Shown here: positions 18,225 to 28,253 of the stretch, in pieces
Numbering within the stretch: the first letter of the stretch is position 1
Layout: every line of letters starts with the position of its first letter
Assembly: GCA_050949825.1 (NCBI GenBank)
Contig: JBMNGL010000005.1
Span: forward strand, 30,879 to 94,878
Reading direction: 5' to 3'
Source: DTU019 sp050949825
GTDB lineage: Bacteria > Bacillota > Syntrophomonadia > Syntrophomonadales > Syntrophomonadaceae
DNA length: 64,000 nucleotides
Program-made: the position numbers and the translations under genes
Notes under the pieces: model-generated
What the model saw: the letters and a program-made list of their open reading frames with translations, nothing else
The model's database searches: none
What the model was told of the DNA's origin: nothing

Positions 18225-20648
18225 CTAGGCAGGATTAAAACGGCGCAGGCTAAGGGAGTTGGTTACTACCGAAACCGAACTGAAAGCCATGGCCGCACCA
18301 GCGATTATAGGATTTAAAAACCCCAGGGCGGCAAAAGGAATGCCAATAATATTGTAGATAAAAGCCCAGAACAGGTTTTGCTTGATCTTGCGCATGGTTT
18401 GACGTGATAGCTTGAGGGCTGCCGGGATAGTCTGCAAGTCGCCTCTCATCAGGGTAATATCAGCCGCTGCCATGGCTACGTCTGTGCCGGTTCCCATGGC
18501 CATTCCGATATCCGCCCGGGCCAAAGCGGGAGCATCATTAATGCCATCTCCCACCATGGCTACAGTTTTTCCTGATTTCTGTAGTTTTTCAATCTCTTCT
18601 GCTTTATGTTCAGGCAAGACCTCGGCTAAAACCCGGGTGATGCCTACCTGATGGGCAATGGCCTGTGCTGTCTGCTCATTATCACCGGTTATCATGTATA
18701 CCGTAAGGCCCATACGCTGTAATTCCTCAATCGCCTGGGACGATGTCTCCTTAATAGTATCAGCTACGGCCAGGATTGCGGCCAGGCTACCCTCCAACGC
18801 CATGAGCATGGCGGTTTTGCCCTGTCTTTCCAGTTCATTGAGCAGTTTCTCCACCTCTTCTGTGGCAATGTTCTGCTGTTTCATAAGTTTGCGTGTTCCA
18901 ATAAATATCTCCTTGGAATCGACAGCCGCTCTAACCCCCTGCCCGGGCAAGGCCTCAAATAAATCGGGGTCTAAAAGCCGCTCATAATGCTCCCTGGCCT
19001 TATTGACAATGGCTTGCGCCAGCGGATGCTCAGAATTCTTCTCCACCCGTGCCGCCAGCAACAGCAAATCCCTCTCTTCCCTGTCCACCAGGGGTATTAT
19101 ATCTGTAAGCTCAGGTTGGCCTTTGGTAATGGTGCCGGTTTTGTCCAAAACCACCGCATTAACCCGGTAGGCCATTTCCAGGAATTCCCCGCCCTTAATC
19201 AAGATGCCGTTTTCAGCACCTTTGCCGGTGCCAACCATTATGGCAGTGGGGGTAGCCAGCCCCAGGGCACAGGGGCAGGCAATTACCAATACCGAAACAG
19301 CACTTATCAGTGCTTTGTCTAGCCCCGCTCCGCTCAGCAGCCACAAACCAAAGGTAAACAGAGCAATTACTAAAACCACCGGCACAAAAACCCCGGCTAC
19401 CTGGTCAGCAATCTTTTGGATGGGGGCTTTGGAGCCCTGAGCCTCTTCCACCAGCTTGATAATCTGTGCCAGGACGGTTTCAGAACCTACCCGGGTGGCC
19501 TGGAATTTGAATGTCCCGAACCTGTTGATGGTAGCGCCGAAAACATTATCACCAGTCCGTTTGTCAACAGGCAGGCTTTCCCCGGTGAGCATGGATTCAT
19601 CCAGGGCCGATTCACCGCCGATTATTACGCCATCCACCGGCACCTTTTCTCCCGGCCGCACCACAATCACTTCGCCGATAGCAACTTCCTCAATGGGAAC
19701 ATCAATTTCACCTTCATCCCTGATTACCCGCGCTGTTTTAGCCTGTAAACGGGCCAGTTTTTTAATGGCTTCCGAGGTCCTGCCTTTGGCCAAGGCCTCC
19801 AGGTATTTGCCCAATAGTATTAAAGTAATAATGATAGCGGCGGCTTCAAAATAGAGGTGCTTCATCTCACCGGGAGTAACGGTTTGGTAGAAGATGTTAT
19901 AAAGACTGAAGAGGTACGCTGCCGAGGTGCCCAGGGCAATCAAAACATCCATATTGGCAGTGTGGGAGCGCAGCGCATAATAAGACTGTCTGTAGAAGCG
20001 GGCCCCAATAATGAATTGCACCGGGGTTGCAACCGCCAGTTGGAAATATTCATTGTGCAGCAGGCTCAGCAAGGGATGGTGTACCCGGAATACACTTAAA
20101 AGCATGGCCACAATCAAAGGGGAGCTGAGCAGGGCAGCAGCTAGCAGATATGCACGCAGGCTGCGGATTTCTCTTTCCTTATGCTCCTGGTCCAGATCAA
20201 TACTGAATTCCTGCAAGGGCCGGGCCTCATAACCCAAAGCAGTGATGGCGGCAATCATGGCGGTGGGTTTGATTTGCCCCGGCTCATAGTCAACGCTGGC
20301 CCGCTCAGTGCTCAAGTTGACATTGACCTGCTCCACCCCTTGCAGGGACTGTAATTTTTTTTCAATTCGAGCCGAGCAGGCTGCACAGCTCATACCGCTG
20401 ATCTGCAAATCCACAGAGGCTCGCCTTTCGGTCTGTGCCGGCAGCACCTCATAACCCAGCCCGGTGATGATCTCCTCCAAATCTTGCGGTTTAACCTGCT
20501 GGTCATCATATTCCACGGTGGCCTTTTCCACCGCCAGGTTGACATGGGCCGATTGCACCCCGGGCTGCTTTTGCAAACTTTTTTCTATCCTGGCGGCACA
20601 GGCCGCACAGCTCATGCCTGATATCTGCAGGGATTTTTTTTGTATCAT
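18225..20648 (-). CDS. copA: copper-transporting P1B-type ATPase
   Basis: Exports Cu+ across the cytoplasmic membrane. The 807 residues contain, in order: two heavy-metal-associated domains (each GMSCAAC.ARIEK, near residues 11-25 and 83-97), transmembrane helices from about 160, the TGES actuator loop, the metal motif VIACPCALGLATPT, the phosphorylation site DKTGT, HPLAQAI, and GDGINDAPALARAD in the ATP-binding domain. CPC plus paired HMA domains is the copper-exporter signature. Start at 20648 is supported by GGGAGG upstream; the open frame to 20669 is not. No CsoR or CopZ gene is adjacent. Confidence 0.95.
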   Translation of the reverse strand: MIQKKSLQISGMSCAACAARIEKSLQKQPGVQSAHVNLAVEKATVEYDDQQVKPQDLEEIITGLGYEVLPAQTERRASVDLQISGMSCAACSARIEKKLQSLQGVEQVNVNLSTERASVDYEPGQIKPTAMIAAITALGYEARPLQEFSIDLDQEHKEREIRSLRAYLLAAALLSSPLIVAMLLSVFRVHHPLLSLLHNEYFQLAVATPVQFIIGARFYRQSYYALRSHTANMDVLIALGTSAAYLFSLYNIFYQTVTPGEMKHLYFEAAAIIITLILLGKYLEALAKGRTSEAIKKLARLQAKTARVIRDEGEIDVPIEEVAIGEVIVVRPGEKVPVDGVIIGGESALDESMLTGESLPVDKRTGDNVFGATINRFGTFKFQATRVGSETVLAQIIKLVEEAQGSKAPIQKIADQVAGVFVPVVLVIALFTFGLWLLSGAGLDKALISAVSVLVIACPCALGLATPTAIMVGTGKGAENGILIKGGEFLEMAYRVNAVVLDKTGTITKGQPELTDIIPLVDREERDLLLLAARVEKNSEHPLAQAIVNKAREHYERLLDPDLFEALPGQGVRAAVDSKEIFIGTRKLMKQQNIATEEVEKLLNELERQGKTAMLMALEGSLAAILAVADTIKETSSQAIEELQRMGLTVYMITGDNEQTAQAIAHQVGITRVLAEVLPEHKAEEIEKLQKSGKTVAMVGDGINDAPALARADIGMAMGTGTDVAMAAADITLMRGDLQTIPAALKLSRQTMRKIKQNLFWAFIYNIIGIPFAALGFLNPIIAGAAMAFSSVSVVTNSLSLRRFNPA

Positions 20649-20798
20649 CGCTGGCCTCCCAGTTCGCATTGTTACAACGGTTATACCAGATTTATCCCAG
20701 GCTCAGGAACCATATTGTCATCATTATACCTGTATCCTCCCAGAACGTTTACCACCAATATTGTCTGCAATGCAAACCAAATTGAACCGGGTTAATGC

Positions 20799-20829
20799 CA
20801 AAAAAGGCTGCCCCCAAGGGATAGCCTCT
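20799..20829 (-). terminator. possible intrinsic terminator
   Basis: Minus-strand hairpin GGCTATCCC / GGGGGCAGCC followed by TTTTTT, between the lipoprotein gene and copA. It could end transcripts arriving from the repeat region or the lipoprotein gene. Confidence 0.5.
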
Positions 20830-20857
20830 TATTAAAAGCCCCTCTATACAGTTTTTC

Positions 20858-21365
20858 CACTCACCCGGCAGGAGTTGCTCCTGCGCAGTAAAAGGGGATA
20901 AAGGCGAACGGAATCTACGCCGCTCCCAGTCAAGTCAAGCCCTTTTTGAAATCAATATATGCTGCTCAACCACGCAAGGGAGACCGGACCTTTTACGGAG
21001 CCGGTGCAACGACTGCGGTGCAAACCACTCACCCCGGCAGGAGTTGCTCCTGCGCAGTAAAAGGGGATAAAGGCGAACGGAATCTGCGCCGTTCCCAGTC
21101 AAGTCAAGCCCTTTTTGAAATCAATATATGCTGCTCAGCCACGCAAGGGAGACCGGACCTTTTACGGAGCCGGTGCAACGACTGCGGTGCAAACCACTCA
21201 CCCGGCAGGAGTTGCTCCTGCGCAGTAAAAGGGGATAAAGGCGAACGGAATCTACGCCGCTCCCAGTCAAGTCAAGCCCTTTTTGAAATCAATATATGCT
21301 GCTCAGACCACGCAAGGGAGACCGGACCTTTTACGGAGCCGGTGCAACGACTGCGGTGCAAACCA
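20858..21365. repeat. three tandem copies of a 167-bp repeat, unrelated to the other arrays
   Basis: Copies begin CCACTCAC.CCGGCAGGAG at 20858, 21025 and 21194 (spacings 167 and 169). Each contains the inverted pair GCAGGAG-TTG-CTCCTGC and ends GGTGCAACGACTGCGGTGCA. Copies differ by only a few bases, so the duplication is recent or homogenised. A frame stays open across two copies, but it has no ribosome site or family resemblance. Function unknown. Confidence 0.85.
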
Positions 21366-21402
21366 CTGAAAACGTGTAAAAACGCCTTCTCCTCAACACG
21401 GT

Positions 21403-21975
21403 TTATTCTATGGTGAAATCGGCGCTGGCTCTGACTGCGCTATTGACCATAAATACCAATTTATATTTGCCAGGCTGCTTAAATGATATGGTAGCCCAAT
21501 CAGATGACAGGGCAGGATTGACGGTAATGGAATATTTATTTAATATTTCACCGCTGGGAACTGCTTCATACTGCAGCAGGATGCTTTCCACCCCAAAGGG
21601 CATGCCATTGTCAAAGCGGTAATAGAATTTTTCACCCGCTTTAAACGTATTGTCCAGATCAGTAATCTGATTGGTCTTTTCATCGTGAACGCGGCCCAAC
21701 ACCAGGGCAGCCTGGCTGGAAACCTCTCCATTGCCGGAAACGGAAGCATTGTCCTTAACCGCGGGTACAACTGCCGGGGCCGGGGAAGCATTTTTACCTG
21801 CTGCCGGCGGCGGTTCCGGGGTATTGACAGGAGAATCCGGTGGCGCTGCTACATCCGATACTACCGGGGGCACGGCTGGCTCCGGAGCTGCCTGTTGTTG
21901 GGGGGTGCAGCCTGCCATCCCCATCAGAAGGCACAACAGCAACATAATTATCGTCCTTTTTTTCAACTTTTGCAC
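21403..21975 (-). CDS. predicted lipoprotein with proline-rich linker
   Basis: About 190 residues, exported and lipid-anchored. After a basic start (VQKLKKRT) comes a hydrophobic stretch and the lipobox LLMGMAGC. A long Pro/Ala-rich linker follows (about residues 30-85), then a C-terminal beta-rich domain ending FKQPGKYKLVFMVNSAVRASADFTIE, which resembles small immunoglobulin-like modules. I do not recognise a named family. A GTG at 21975 fits best: it has purine-rich AGAGGG upstream and places the signal peptide correctly. The frame is open further upstream to 22230 but that part lacks support. Confidence 0.65.
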   Translation of the reverse strand: MQKLKKRTIIMLLLCLLMGMAGCTPQQQAAPEPAVPPVVSDVAAPPDSPVNTPEPPPAAGKNASPAPAVVPAVKDNASVSGNGEVSSQAALVLGRVHDEKTNQITDLDNTFKAGEKFYYRFDNGMPFGVESILLQYEAVPSGEILNKYSITVNPALSSDWATISFKQPGKYKLVFMVNSAVRASADFTIE

Positions 21976-22230
21976 TTCTTTCCCTCTCTTTCCCTTGGCA
22001 TAATGGCTTCTCCCCTGAGATATTGCGGTTCTCACCATTGAGTGCGCATTGGACACCAATACTCCTGTAAGGATGAATGAAACGCATTCCGCTTCCAGGC
22101 CATCAGCAGTTTGGGGGACAAAGGCCCGCAGACGAGTCGAGAACTTGCTCGCATCCTCCATTTTAAGCAGCGGCCTGGCGATTTTGGTAATTGTTACATA
22201 CCCTGACATCCTTTTTCCCGCATCGGGCAT

Positions 22231-22573
22231 ATAATTTTAGACGCTAAAATATCAGAACACGATTCGACAAATGCCTCTTATTATCCTCTAAAGCCTATAT
22301 TTACATTACTTCATTTATACGATTATTATATACAATTATGGTGGCACAAGGGGTCAGACTATCTGTTTTTTCCCCTTGGCCAGGTGCAAACATATGGTAA
22401 ATGCCATGTCCTGAAAATGTGCTATTTTTCACTTGTGTTCGCATAACATTGTCGACAAAGTAAAGGGTTGAGGCAGGTATTTTTGGATAAATCACGAATT
22501 TATATTAACTGGAGACAGACATCGGAAGGCATATGCCACTGGTGTCCTTATTGCTGTGAAAGGAGGTGGAAAG
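22231..22573. other. intergenic region between lipoprotein and formate dehydrogenase genes
   Basis: 343 bases without a convincing gene. It must contain the promoters of both divergent units, but I see no pair of boxes good enough to call. A short GGCACAAGGGGTCAGAC stretch near 22353 resembles the palindromic intergenic repeats of this genome. Confidence 0.5.
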
Positions 22574-23020
22574 GTGGCTACCATCCAGGACATTATCACA
22601 TCGTACCAGAACAAACCGGGGGGGATTATTGAAGCCTACCATGCCGTACAGAGGGAATTCAATTATCTTCCCGAGGAGGCCGTGGAAACCGCTGCGCGTG
22701 TGTTTGGGATTTCCGCTGCCCAGGCGTTCGGTGTGGCAACATTTTATTCCTATCTCTCTGTAGAAAAGCGCGGTAAGTATATCATTCGCATGTGTGAAAG
22801 CGCACCATGTCATATCGCCGGTGCAGATATTCTTATCAAGGCTTTTGAAGATGCACTGGGGATTGAGGTGGGTCAAACAACTGCAGACGGCAAATTCACC
22901 CTGGAACTCACCGAATGCGTGGGACAATGCCAGGGCACTCCAGTAATTACCATTAATAGTATCCCCTATGTTGACATGAACCCGGAACAGGTGCCAGCGG
23001 TGCTAGCCCTGTGCAAGTAA
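22574..23020 (+). CDS. NADH-dependent formate dehydrogenase, NuoE-like [2Fe-2S] subunit
   Basis: Thioredoxin-fold [2Fe-2S] protein of 148 residues that shuttles electrons to the flavin subunit. The cluster ligands are visible as C-ESAP-C and C-VGQ-C, in CESAPCH near residue 74 and ECVGQCQGTP near 115. Start is GTG at 22574, four bases after GGAGGTGG; the GTG at 22556 lies before the ribosome site. First gene of nuoE-nuoF-fdhA. Confidence 0.93.
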   Translation: MATIQDIITSYQNKPGGIIEAYHAVQREFNYLPEEAVETAARVFGISAAQAFGVATFYSYLSVEKRGKYIIRMCESAPCHIAGADILIKAFEDALGIEVGQTTADGKFTLELTECVGQCQGTPVITINSIPYVDMNPEQVPAVLALCK

Positions 23021-23044
23021 TCCTATTAGAAAGGAGGTAAGAAA

Positions 23045-24265
23045 ATGAGTGCAGAAATGCGCATTGTTTTGCGCAACGCCGATCAAATCGATCCAGAACG
23101 CATTGAGGATTATTTGCAAGTCGGCGGCTACCAGGCGCTGCAAAAAGCTCAGGCCATGTCCCGTCAGGATTTGATTGCTGAAGTTAAAAAATCCAATCTC
23201 AGGGGGCGCGGCGGAGCAGGTTTTAACGCAGGTATGAAATGGAGCTTTGTGCCTGACGCCCCGGTTAAATACGTAGTCTGTAACCTGGACGAAGGCGAAC
23301 CGGGAACCTATAAGGATCGCACCATCATTGAGAAAGATCCCCAGCGCTTGCTGGAAGGGATGGCTATTTGTGGTCATGCCATCGATTCCAAACAAGGTTA
23401 TATCTACTGCAGAGGGGAGTATCCCTATGTGGTGGACTTGCTGCGCCGGGCTATAGAGCAAGCCCGTCAAGCGGGAGTACTGGGAGATTTTGATATTGAA
23501 GTCCGTATGGGTGCAGGTGCCTATGTATGCGGCGAAGAAACCGCATTGATCGAATCAATTGAAGGTCACCGCGGTGAACCACGGTTTAAACCGCCGTTTC
23601 CCGGCGTATCCGGTTTGTGGGCCAAACCAACCGTTGTCAATAATGTTGAAACCTTTGCCAATCTTCCCGACATCGTCATGAAAGGCGGAGAATGGTATGC
23701 TGCCATTGGCAGTCCCAGTTATCCGGGCACCAAAGTGTTGACCCTGACCGGTGACGTGGTCAACAGGATTCCGATTGAAGTGCCGACCAATACCACCATC
23801 CGCGAAGTCATCTTCGATTTTGGCGGCGGGATTCGGAACGGCAAGAAATTTAAAGCGGTTCAGATCGGTGGAACTTCGGGCGGATTCATTCCCGAGTCTT
23901 TGCTGGACACACCCATCGATGCCGATTCCATGCGCAATATCGGAGCAACCCTGGGAACCGGGGCTGTTTTGGTCATGGATGAGACGCGCGACATTGTTGA
24001 TATCGTAACCAGGATCGCCAAATTCTTTGAACATGAATCCTGTGGAAAATGCAATCCCTGTCGGGAAGGCACCTTCCGCGCTTACGAAATAATGAAGAAA
24101 ATAAATCAGGGGCAAGCAGCCTCTAAAGATCTGGATAACCTGGCATTGTTATCCCGTGTAATGCAAAAGGCGTGCCTGTGCGGACTGGGGCAAGCAGCCC
24201 CGGGACCGATTGTAACCACCATGGAGCATTTTAACGAGGAATACCAGGCCAGACTGCAACTCTAA
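23045..24265 (+). CDS. NADH-dependent formate dehydrogenase, NuoF-like FMN/NAD subunit
   Basis: Binds NAD(H), FMN and one [4Fe-4S] cluster, exchanging electrons between NAD and the formate-oxidising subunit. The 406 residues contain LRGRGGAGFNAGMKW (NAD/FMN), DEGEPGTYKDR, GAGAYVCGEETALIESIEG (FMN) and the cluster motif SCGKCNPCREGT plus a later Cys. Unlike HydB-type bifurcating subunits, it lacks both the N-terminal thioredoxin-like domain and a C-terminal ferredoxin domain, so simple NAD coupling is more likely than bifurcation. AAGGAGG upstream supports the start. Confidence 0.95.
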   Translation: MSAEMRIVLRNADQIDPERIEDYLQVGGYQALQKAQAMSRQDLIAEVKKSNLRGRGGAGFNAGMKWSFVPDAPVKYVVCNLDEGEPGTYKDRTIIEKDPQRLLEGMAICGHAIDSKQGYIYCRGEYPYVVDLLRRAIEQARQAGVLGDFDIEVRMGAGAYVCGEETALIESIEGHRGEPRFKPPFPGVSGLWAKPTVVNNVETFANLPDIVMKGGEWYAAIGSPSYPGTKVLTLTGDVVNRIPIEVPTNTTIREVIFDFGGGIRNGKKFKAVQIGGTSGGFIPESLLDTPIDADSMRNIGATLGTGAVLVMDETRDIVDIVTRIAKFFEHESCGKCNPCREGTFRAYEIMKKINQGQAASKDLDNLALLSRVMQKACLCGLGQAAPGPIVTTMEHFNEEYQARLQL

Positions 24266-24283
24266 CGGAAAGGAGGAAAAGCA

Positions 24284-26986
24284 ATGATTACTCTGACCAT
24301 CAATGGCAGAGAGATACAAACACCCAAAGGCAGCACCGTCCTGGATGCTTGTCAAGCAGCCGGAATACCCATTCCAACCCTGTGCTATGATCCGGATCTG
24401 CGCCTGGCAGGCTCTTGCCGCATGTGTGTGGTAGAGGTAAAAGGGCGCCCCTTGTTTGTAGCCTCCTGTGTGACCCCGGCTGAAAATGGCATGGTCGTGG
24501 AAACTGAAAGCCCGGCTATCGTTGAAGCTCGCAAGGTCGTACTGGAACTCCTGGCAGCCCGACACGATTTTAACTGTCAGGTCTGTGAAAAGAACGGTGA
24601 CTGCAAATTCCAGGATTATTGTTATCAATACGGCATAAAAGAAAGCCGCTTTGAAGCTGGCGGACGTCATGTATATCCCATTGACGACCCCAACCCCTTC
24701 CTGGAAAGGGATTACAACAAGTGCATCATGTGCACCCGCTGCGTCAGGGCTTGTGAAGAGATTACCGTGGCCCGGGCCATCAATGTTAAGAATCGCGGGC
24801 ATAATGCCAAGATATCCACCGCTTTTGACGGAAATCTGGCCGATTCTCCCTGCGTATTCTGTGGACAATGTGTCATGGTCTGCCCGGTAGGGGCCCTAAC
24901 CAGCAAGGTCAGCGCCGGTTTAGGCAGGTCCTATGAGGTCGACAAAGTCCTCACCACCTGCACCTTCTGCGGAACCGGATGCACCCTGGAACTGAATGTG
25001 AAGGATGATAAGGTTGTCGGGGTTACCTCCAACCGCACCCTGGAAGCCAGTCCGGTAAATAAAGGCGCCCTGTGCGTAAAAGGCCGCTTCGGTTGGGATT
25101 TCATCAATTCCCCGGATCGTTTGACCACCCCTCTCATTAAGGAAAATGGTGAATTCCGGGAAGCCAGTTGGGATGAAGCCCTGGATCTGGTCGCCAGGCG
25201 CTTTAGTGAAATAAAAGCCCAGCATGGGCCTGATACCATGGCCATGTTTACCTCAGCCCGGGTTACCAATGAAGAGAATTACCTGGCCCAGAAATTTACC
25301 CGCGCTGTCCTGGGAACCAATAACGTAGACCATTGCGCCCGTCTCTGACACTCCGTTACTGTCGCCGGTCTGGGGGCAGCATTCGGAAGCGGAGCCATGA
25401 CCAATTCCATCGGTGAATTGGAAAAGGACGCTGACTGTATCTTTGTTATCGGTTCCAATACCACTGAAAACCATCCTGTTATCGGGATGAAGATTAAACA
25501 AAACAAGCTTTACAACGGGGGGCGCTTGATCGTAGCCGATCCACGCCGTACCGATTTGGCTGACATCGCTGATGTTTATATGCCGCATCTGCCTGGCTCA
25601 GACGTCGCCCTGGTCAATGCCATGATGAACGTCATCATCAGTGAAGGCCTGGCGGATATGGACTTCATAACCAAGCATACCGAAGGATATGAAGCGATGG
25701 CTGCTGTGGTGGAAAAATATACGCCTGAATACGCCGCACCGATTACCGGTGTACCGGCTGAGGATATTCGCGCCGCAGCCCGGCTGTATGCACAAGCTGG
25801 AAATGCCGCAATTTGTTACGCCATGGGCTTGACTCAGCATCGCACCGGTACTGACAATGTAAAATCGGTCTGCAACCTGGCTATGCTAACCGGCAACATC
25901 GGTCGCGCCGGAACTGGTGTCGACCCCTTGCGCGGACAGAACAACGTGCAGGGCGCGTGTGATATGGGCGGCCTGCCCACAGTATATACCGCCTATCAGG
26001 CAGTTACCAATGAAGCTGCCCGGGCTAAATTTGAACAGGCCTGGGGCGTTGCCCTGCCTCCCCAAAATGGTTTGGTATTAACCGAGGTTATCAATAAGGC
26101 TCACCATGGTGATATCAAGGCGTTGTATGTTTTTGGTGAAAACCCCATGATGAGTGATCCTGACCTCAACCATGTGGAAGAGGCCCTGGAAAAAATCGAC
26201 TTCCTGGTGGTACAGGATATCTTCCTTACCGAAACTGCCAAGTTTGCGGATGTGGTTTTTCCGGGAGCATGTTTCGCTGAAACGGATGGCACCTTCAGCA
26301 ACACCGAAAGAAGAGTGCAGCGGATACGCAAAGCCGTTTCACCACCTGGCCAGGCATTGCCTGATTGGCAGGTCTTGTGTGAACTGTCAACCCGTATGGG
26401 TTATCCCATGAGCTACGCCAATACCGAAGAGATCTTTGAGGAGATGCGTGCCCTGACTCCCTCCTATGCCGGCATCAATTATGCCCGTTTGGAAAAGGGA
26501 GGCTTGCAGTGGCCTTGCCCGACAGAAGAGCACAACGGCACACCGTTCCTCCATAAAGACGGCAACTTTTCCCGTGGTAAGGGAGCATTTACCGCTATAG
26601 ACTATATCACCCCCGGTGAGCAGCCTGATGAAGATTATCCGCTTATTCTCACCACCGGACGCAGCTTGTTCCATTATCACACCGGGACGATGACGCGCCG
26701 CGCCTCAGCTTTGGACGCGCATATGCCTGAAGCCGAGTTGGAAATCAATCCGGATTTGGCCAAAGCAAAAGGGATCAAAAACGGCGAGATAGTCAAGGTC
26801 TCAACCCGGCGGGGAAGCCTGGAAGTAAAGGTCAAGGTTACGGATATCGTTGAACCACAGGTGATCTTTATGACCTTCCACTTTGCAGAAACCCCGGCCA
26901 ACCTTTTGACCAGTGCCGAACACCTTGATCCGGTAGCCAAAATACCGGAGTACAAAGTGTCCGCAGCCAAAATAGAGAAAATCTAG
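24284..26986 (+). CDS. fdhA: selenocysteine-containing formate dehydrogenase, catalytic subunit
   Basis: Molybdenum/tungsten-bis-pterin enzyme of 900 residues that interconverts formate and CO2. Order: N-terminal [2Fe-2S] domain (CYDPDLRLAGSCRMCVVEV), a His-Cys [4Fe-4S] site (FNCQVCEKNGDCKFQD), two ferredoxin-like clusters (CIMCTRCVRAC; CVFCGQCVMVCP), then the pterin domain with CTFCGTGC and its [4Fe-4S] cluster. Codon 355, TGA at 25346-25348, sits exactly where formate dehydrogenases place Cys/Sec (VDHCAR-L-U-HSVTV), and the same frame continues to 26986. Read as a stop it would split one gene into two. A SECIS-like hairpin follows. AAAGGAGG precedes the ATG. Confidence 0.97.
25346..25388 (+). 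promoter_or_regulatory. bacterial SECIS element directing selenocysteine insertion
   Basis: Directly after the UGA the mRNA can fold into a hairpin: CTGTCGCC pairs with GGGGCAG around an apical GGTCTG. The GGUCU loop is the SelB-binding loop known from Escherichia coli fdhF. The distance from UGA to the loop is within the range seen for bacterial SECIS elements. Folding was judged by eye. Confidence 0.85.
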
Positions 26987-27082
26987 CGGACCTGCAGGAA
27001 AACCTGCCGGTGATGCTAGAATATATTAGGGATTATATGCTAGCGCTTCGGGAAGAGCGCAAAGAAAGGAAGGGGAATTGTA

Positions 27083-28006
27083 ATGAACTGTTTTGGACCT
27101 GGAGAAGTAGCAGGCGTAGCCTGCGGGGTAAGTGCCAATAAGGCCAAATTATCCTTCGGCAAGTTGTTCATCCTCGGCATCCTGGCCGGCGCCTATATCG
27201 GCTTCGGTGCCAACCTGGCCACAGTGATCGGCAACGACATACCGAAATTCCTGGGCAACGGCATGGGCCAGTTCATGTTTGGCGCCGTGTTCAGCACCGG
27301 CCTGATGTTGGTGGTTATTGGCGGCGCGGAACTGTTTACCGGCAATAACATGTTCATGATGATCGGGGCTATGAACGGATCTTGCACCTGGGGCGACCTG
27401 CTCAAGAACTGGGTCGTGGTCTGGATCGCGAACTTTGTAGGCTCCCTGTTGTTGGTTTATATTGTCGCCGGTGGTTTCTACGGAGTAGGTCCGGATGGCA
27501 CCGCGGCAGTAGGCTTATTTAAAGGTGCCGTCGGAGCAAAAGCCCTGGCGGTAGCCAAAGGTAAATTAGAGTTGACCTGGAGCGCTGCCTTCTGCCGGGG
27601 TATTCTCTGCAACTGGTTGGTATGTATGGCGGTTTGGTTGGCTCTGGCCAGCAAGGATGTGGTAGGCAAGGTATTCGGTATCTTCTTCCCCATCATGGCC
27701 TTCGTTGCCAGCGGCTTTGAGCATAGTGTAGCCAACATGTTCTTCATTCCCATGGGCCTGGTTGTGGCTCAGATTCCCGCTATCGTAGACGTTGCCGCAG
27801 CAGGCGCCGGGAGCCCTGAAGCCATTGCCGCCTTCAAGCTGGCAGTGACTAACGTGTTCACCTGGAAGACCTTTATTGTGAACAACCTCATCCCGGTAAC
27901 CCTGGGTAACATTGTGGGCGGCTCCATCATGGTAGGTTCACTGTACTGGTATTCCTACATGAAGAAAGACGCCCCGGTACAAAAAGAAAAAACAACTGCG
28001 GCATAA
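27083..28006 (+). CDS. formate/nitrite transporter family channel
   Basis: A 307-residue FNT-family membrane channel, most likely moving formate given its place behind formate dehydrogenase. Six hydrophobic helices are visible. Family features include the GFGANLATVIG segment, the GAELFTGNNMFMMIGA loop (FTGN motif) and FEHSVANMFFIPMG (HSVANM motif). AAGGAAGGGG precedes the ATG. A terminator follows, so it closes the transcription unit. Alternative substrates are nitrite or hydrosulfide. Confidence 0.93.
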   Translation: MNCFGPGEVAGVACGVSANKAKLSFGKLFILGILAGAYIGFGANLATVIGNDIPKFLGNGMGQFMFGAVFSTGLMLVVIGGAELFTGNNMFMMIGAMNGSCTWGDLLKNWVVVWIANFVGSLLLVYIVAGGFYGVGPDGTAAVGLFKGAVGAKALAVAKGKLELTWSAAFCRGILCNWLVCMAVWLALASKDVVGKVFGIFFPIMAFVASGFEHSVANMFFIPMGLVVAQIPAIVDVAAAGAGSPEAIAAFKLAVTNVFTWKTFIVNNLIPVTLGNIVGGSIMVGSLYWYSYMKKDAPVQKEKTTAA

Positions 28007-28034
28007 GCTGTAATAAAACAGTTCCTTATACACA

Positions 28035-28066
28035 GAGGCTGTCCCCTAAAGGATAGCCTCTTTTTT
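28035..28066 (+). terminator. intrinsic terminator after the formate channel gene
   Basis: Hairpin GAGGCTGTCC / GGATAGCCTC with a six-base loop, followed by TTTTTT, about 30 bases after the stop codon. Confidence 0.88.
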
Positions 28067-28188
28067 ATCGAGACGGTGCTCCTGCAAACGCCCTGCAAAT
28101 CCGCAATGCATCGGCCCGGTGCGTTTTCACACTCCCACCGCACATGGTCCATAACATCCAGGTGCCACTTCCACTGTTACGGCAAACC

Positions 28189-28239
28189 GAAAACCGCCCC
28201 ACGGTGTAATCTGCTCACTTCCGTGCCGGGCGGTTTTTA
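28189..28239. terminator. bidirectional terminator between convergent units
   Basis: AAAACCGCCC near 28189-28199 pairs with GGGCGGTTTTT at 28228-28238, with an inner CACGG/CCGTG stem. T-runs on both strands fit termination of the plus-strand fdh unit and the minus-strand yedE-tusA unit. Confidence 0.75.
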
Positions 28240-28253
28240 ACATTCCTGGTATA

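Noticed and set aside
20946..21416. A 156-codon open frame across the 167-bp repeats
   Set aside because: Frame openness is inherited from two repeat copies. There is no ribosome site, and the residues repeat exactly with the DNA.
22301..22495. 64-codon minus-strand open frame
   Set aside because: No ribosome site or family resemblance; it lies in the region expected to hold the fdh promoter.
24284..25348. Separate short ferredoxin-like gene ending at the TGA
   Set aside because: The TGA is at the active-site selenocysteine position and the reading frame continues as the same enzyme, with a SECIS-like hairpin.
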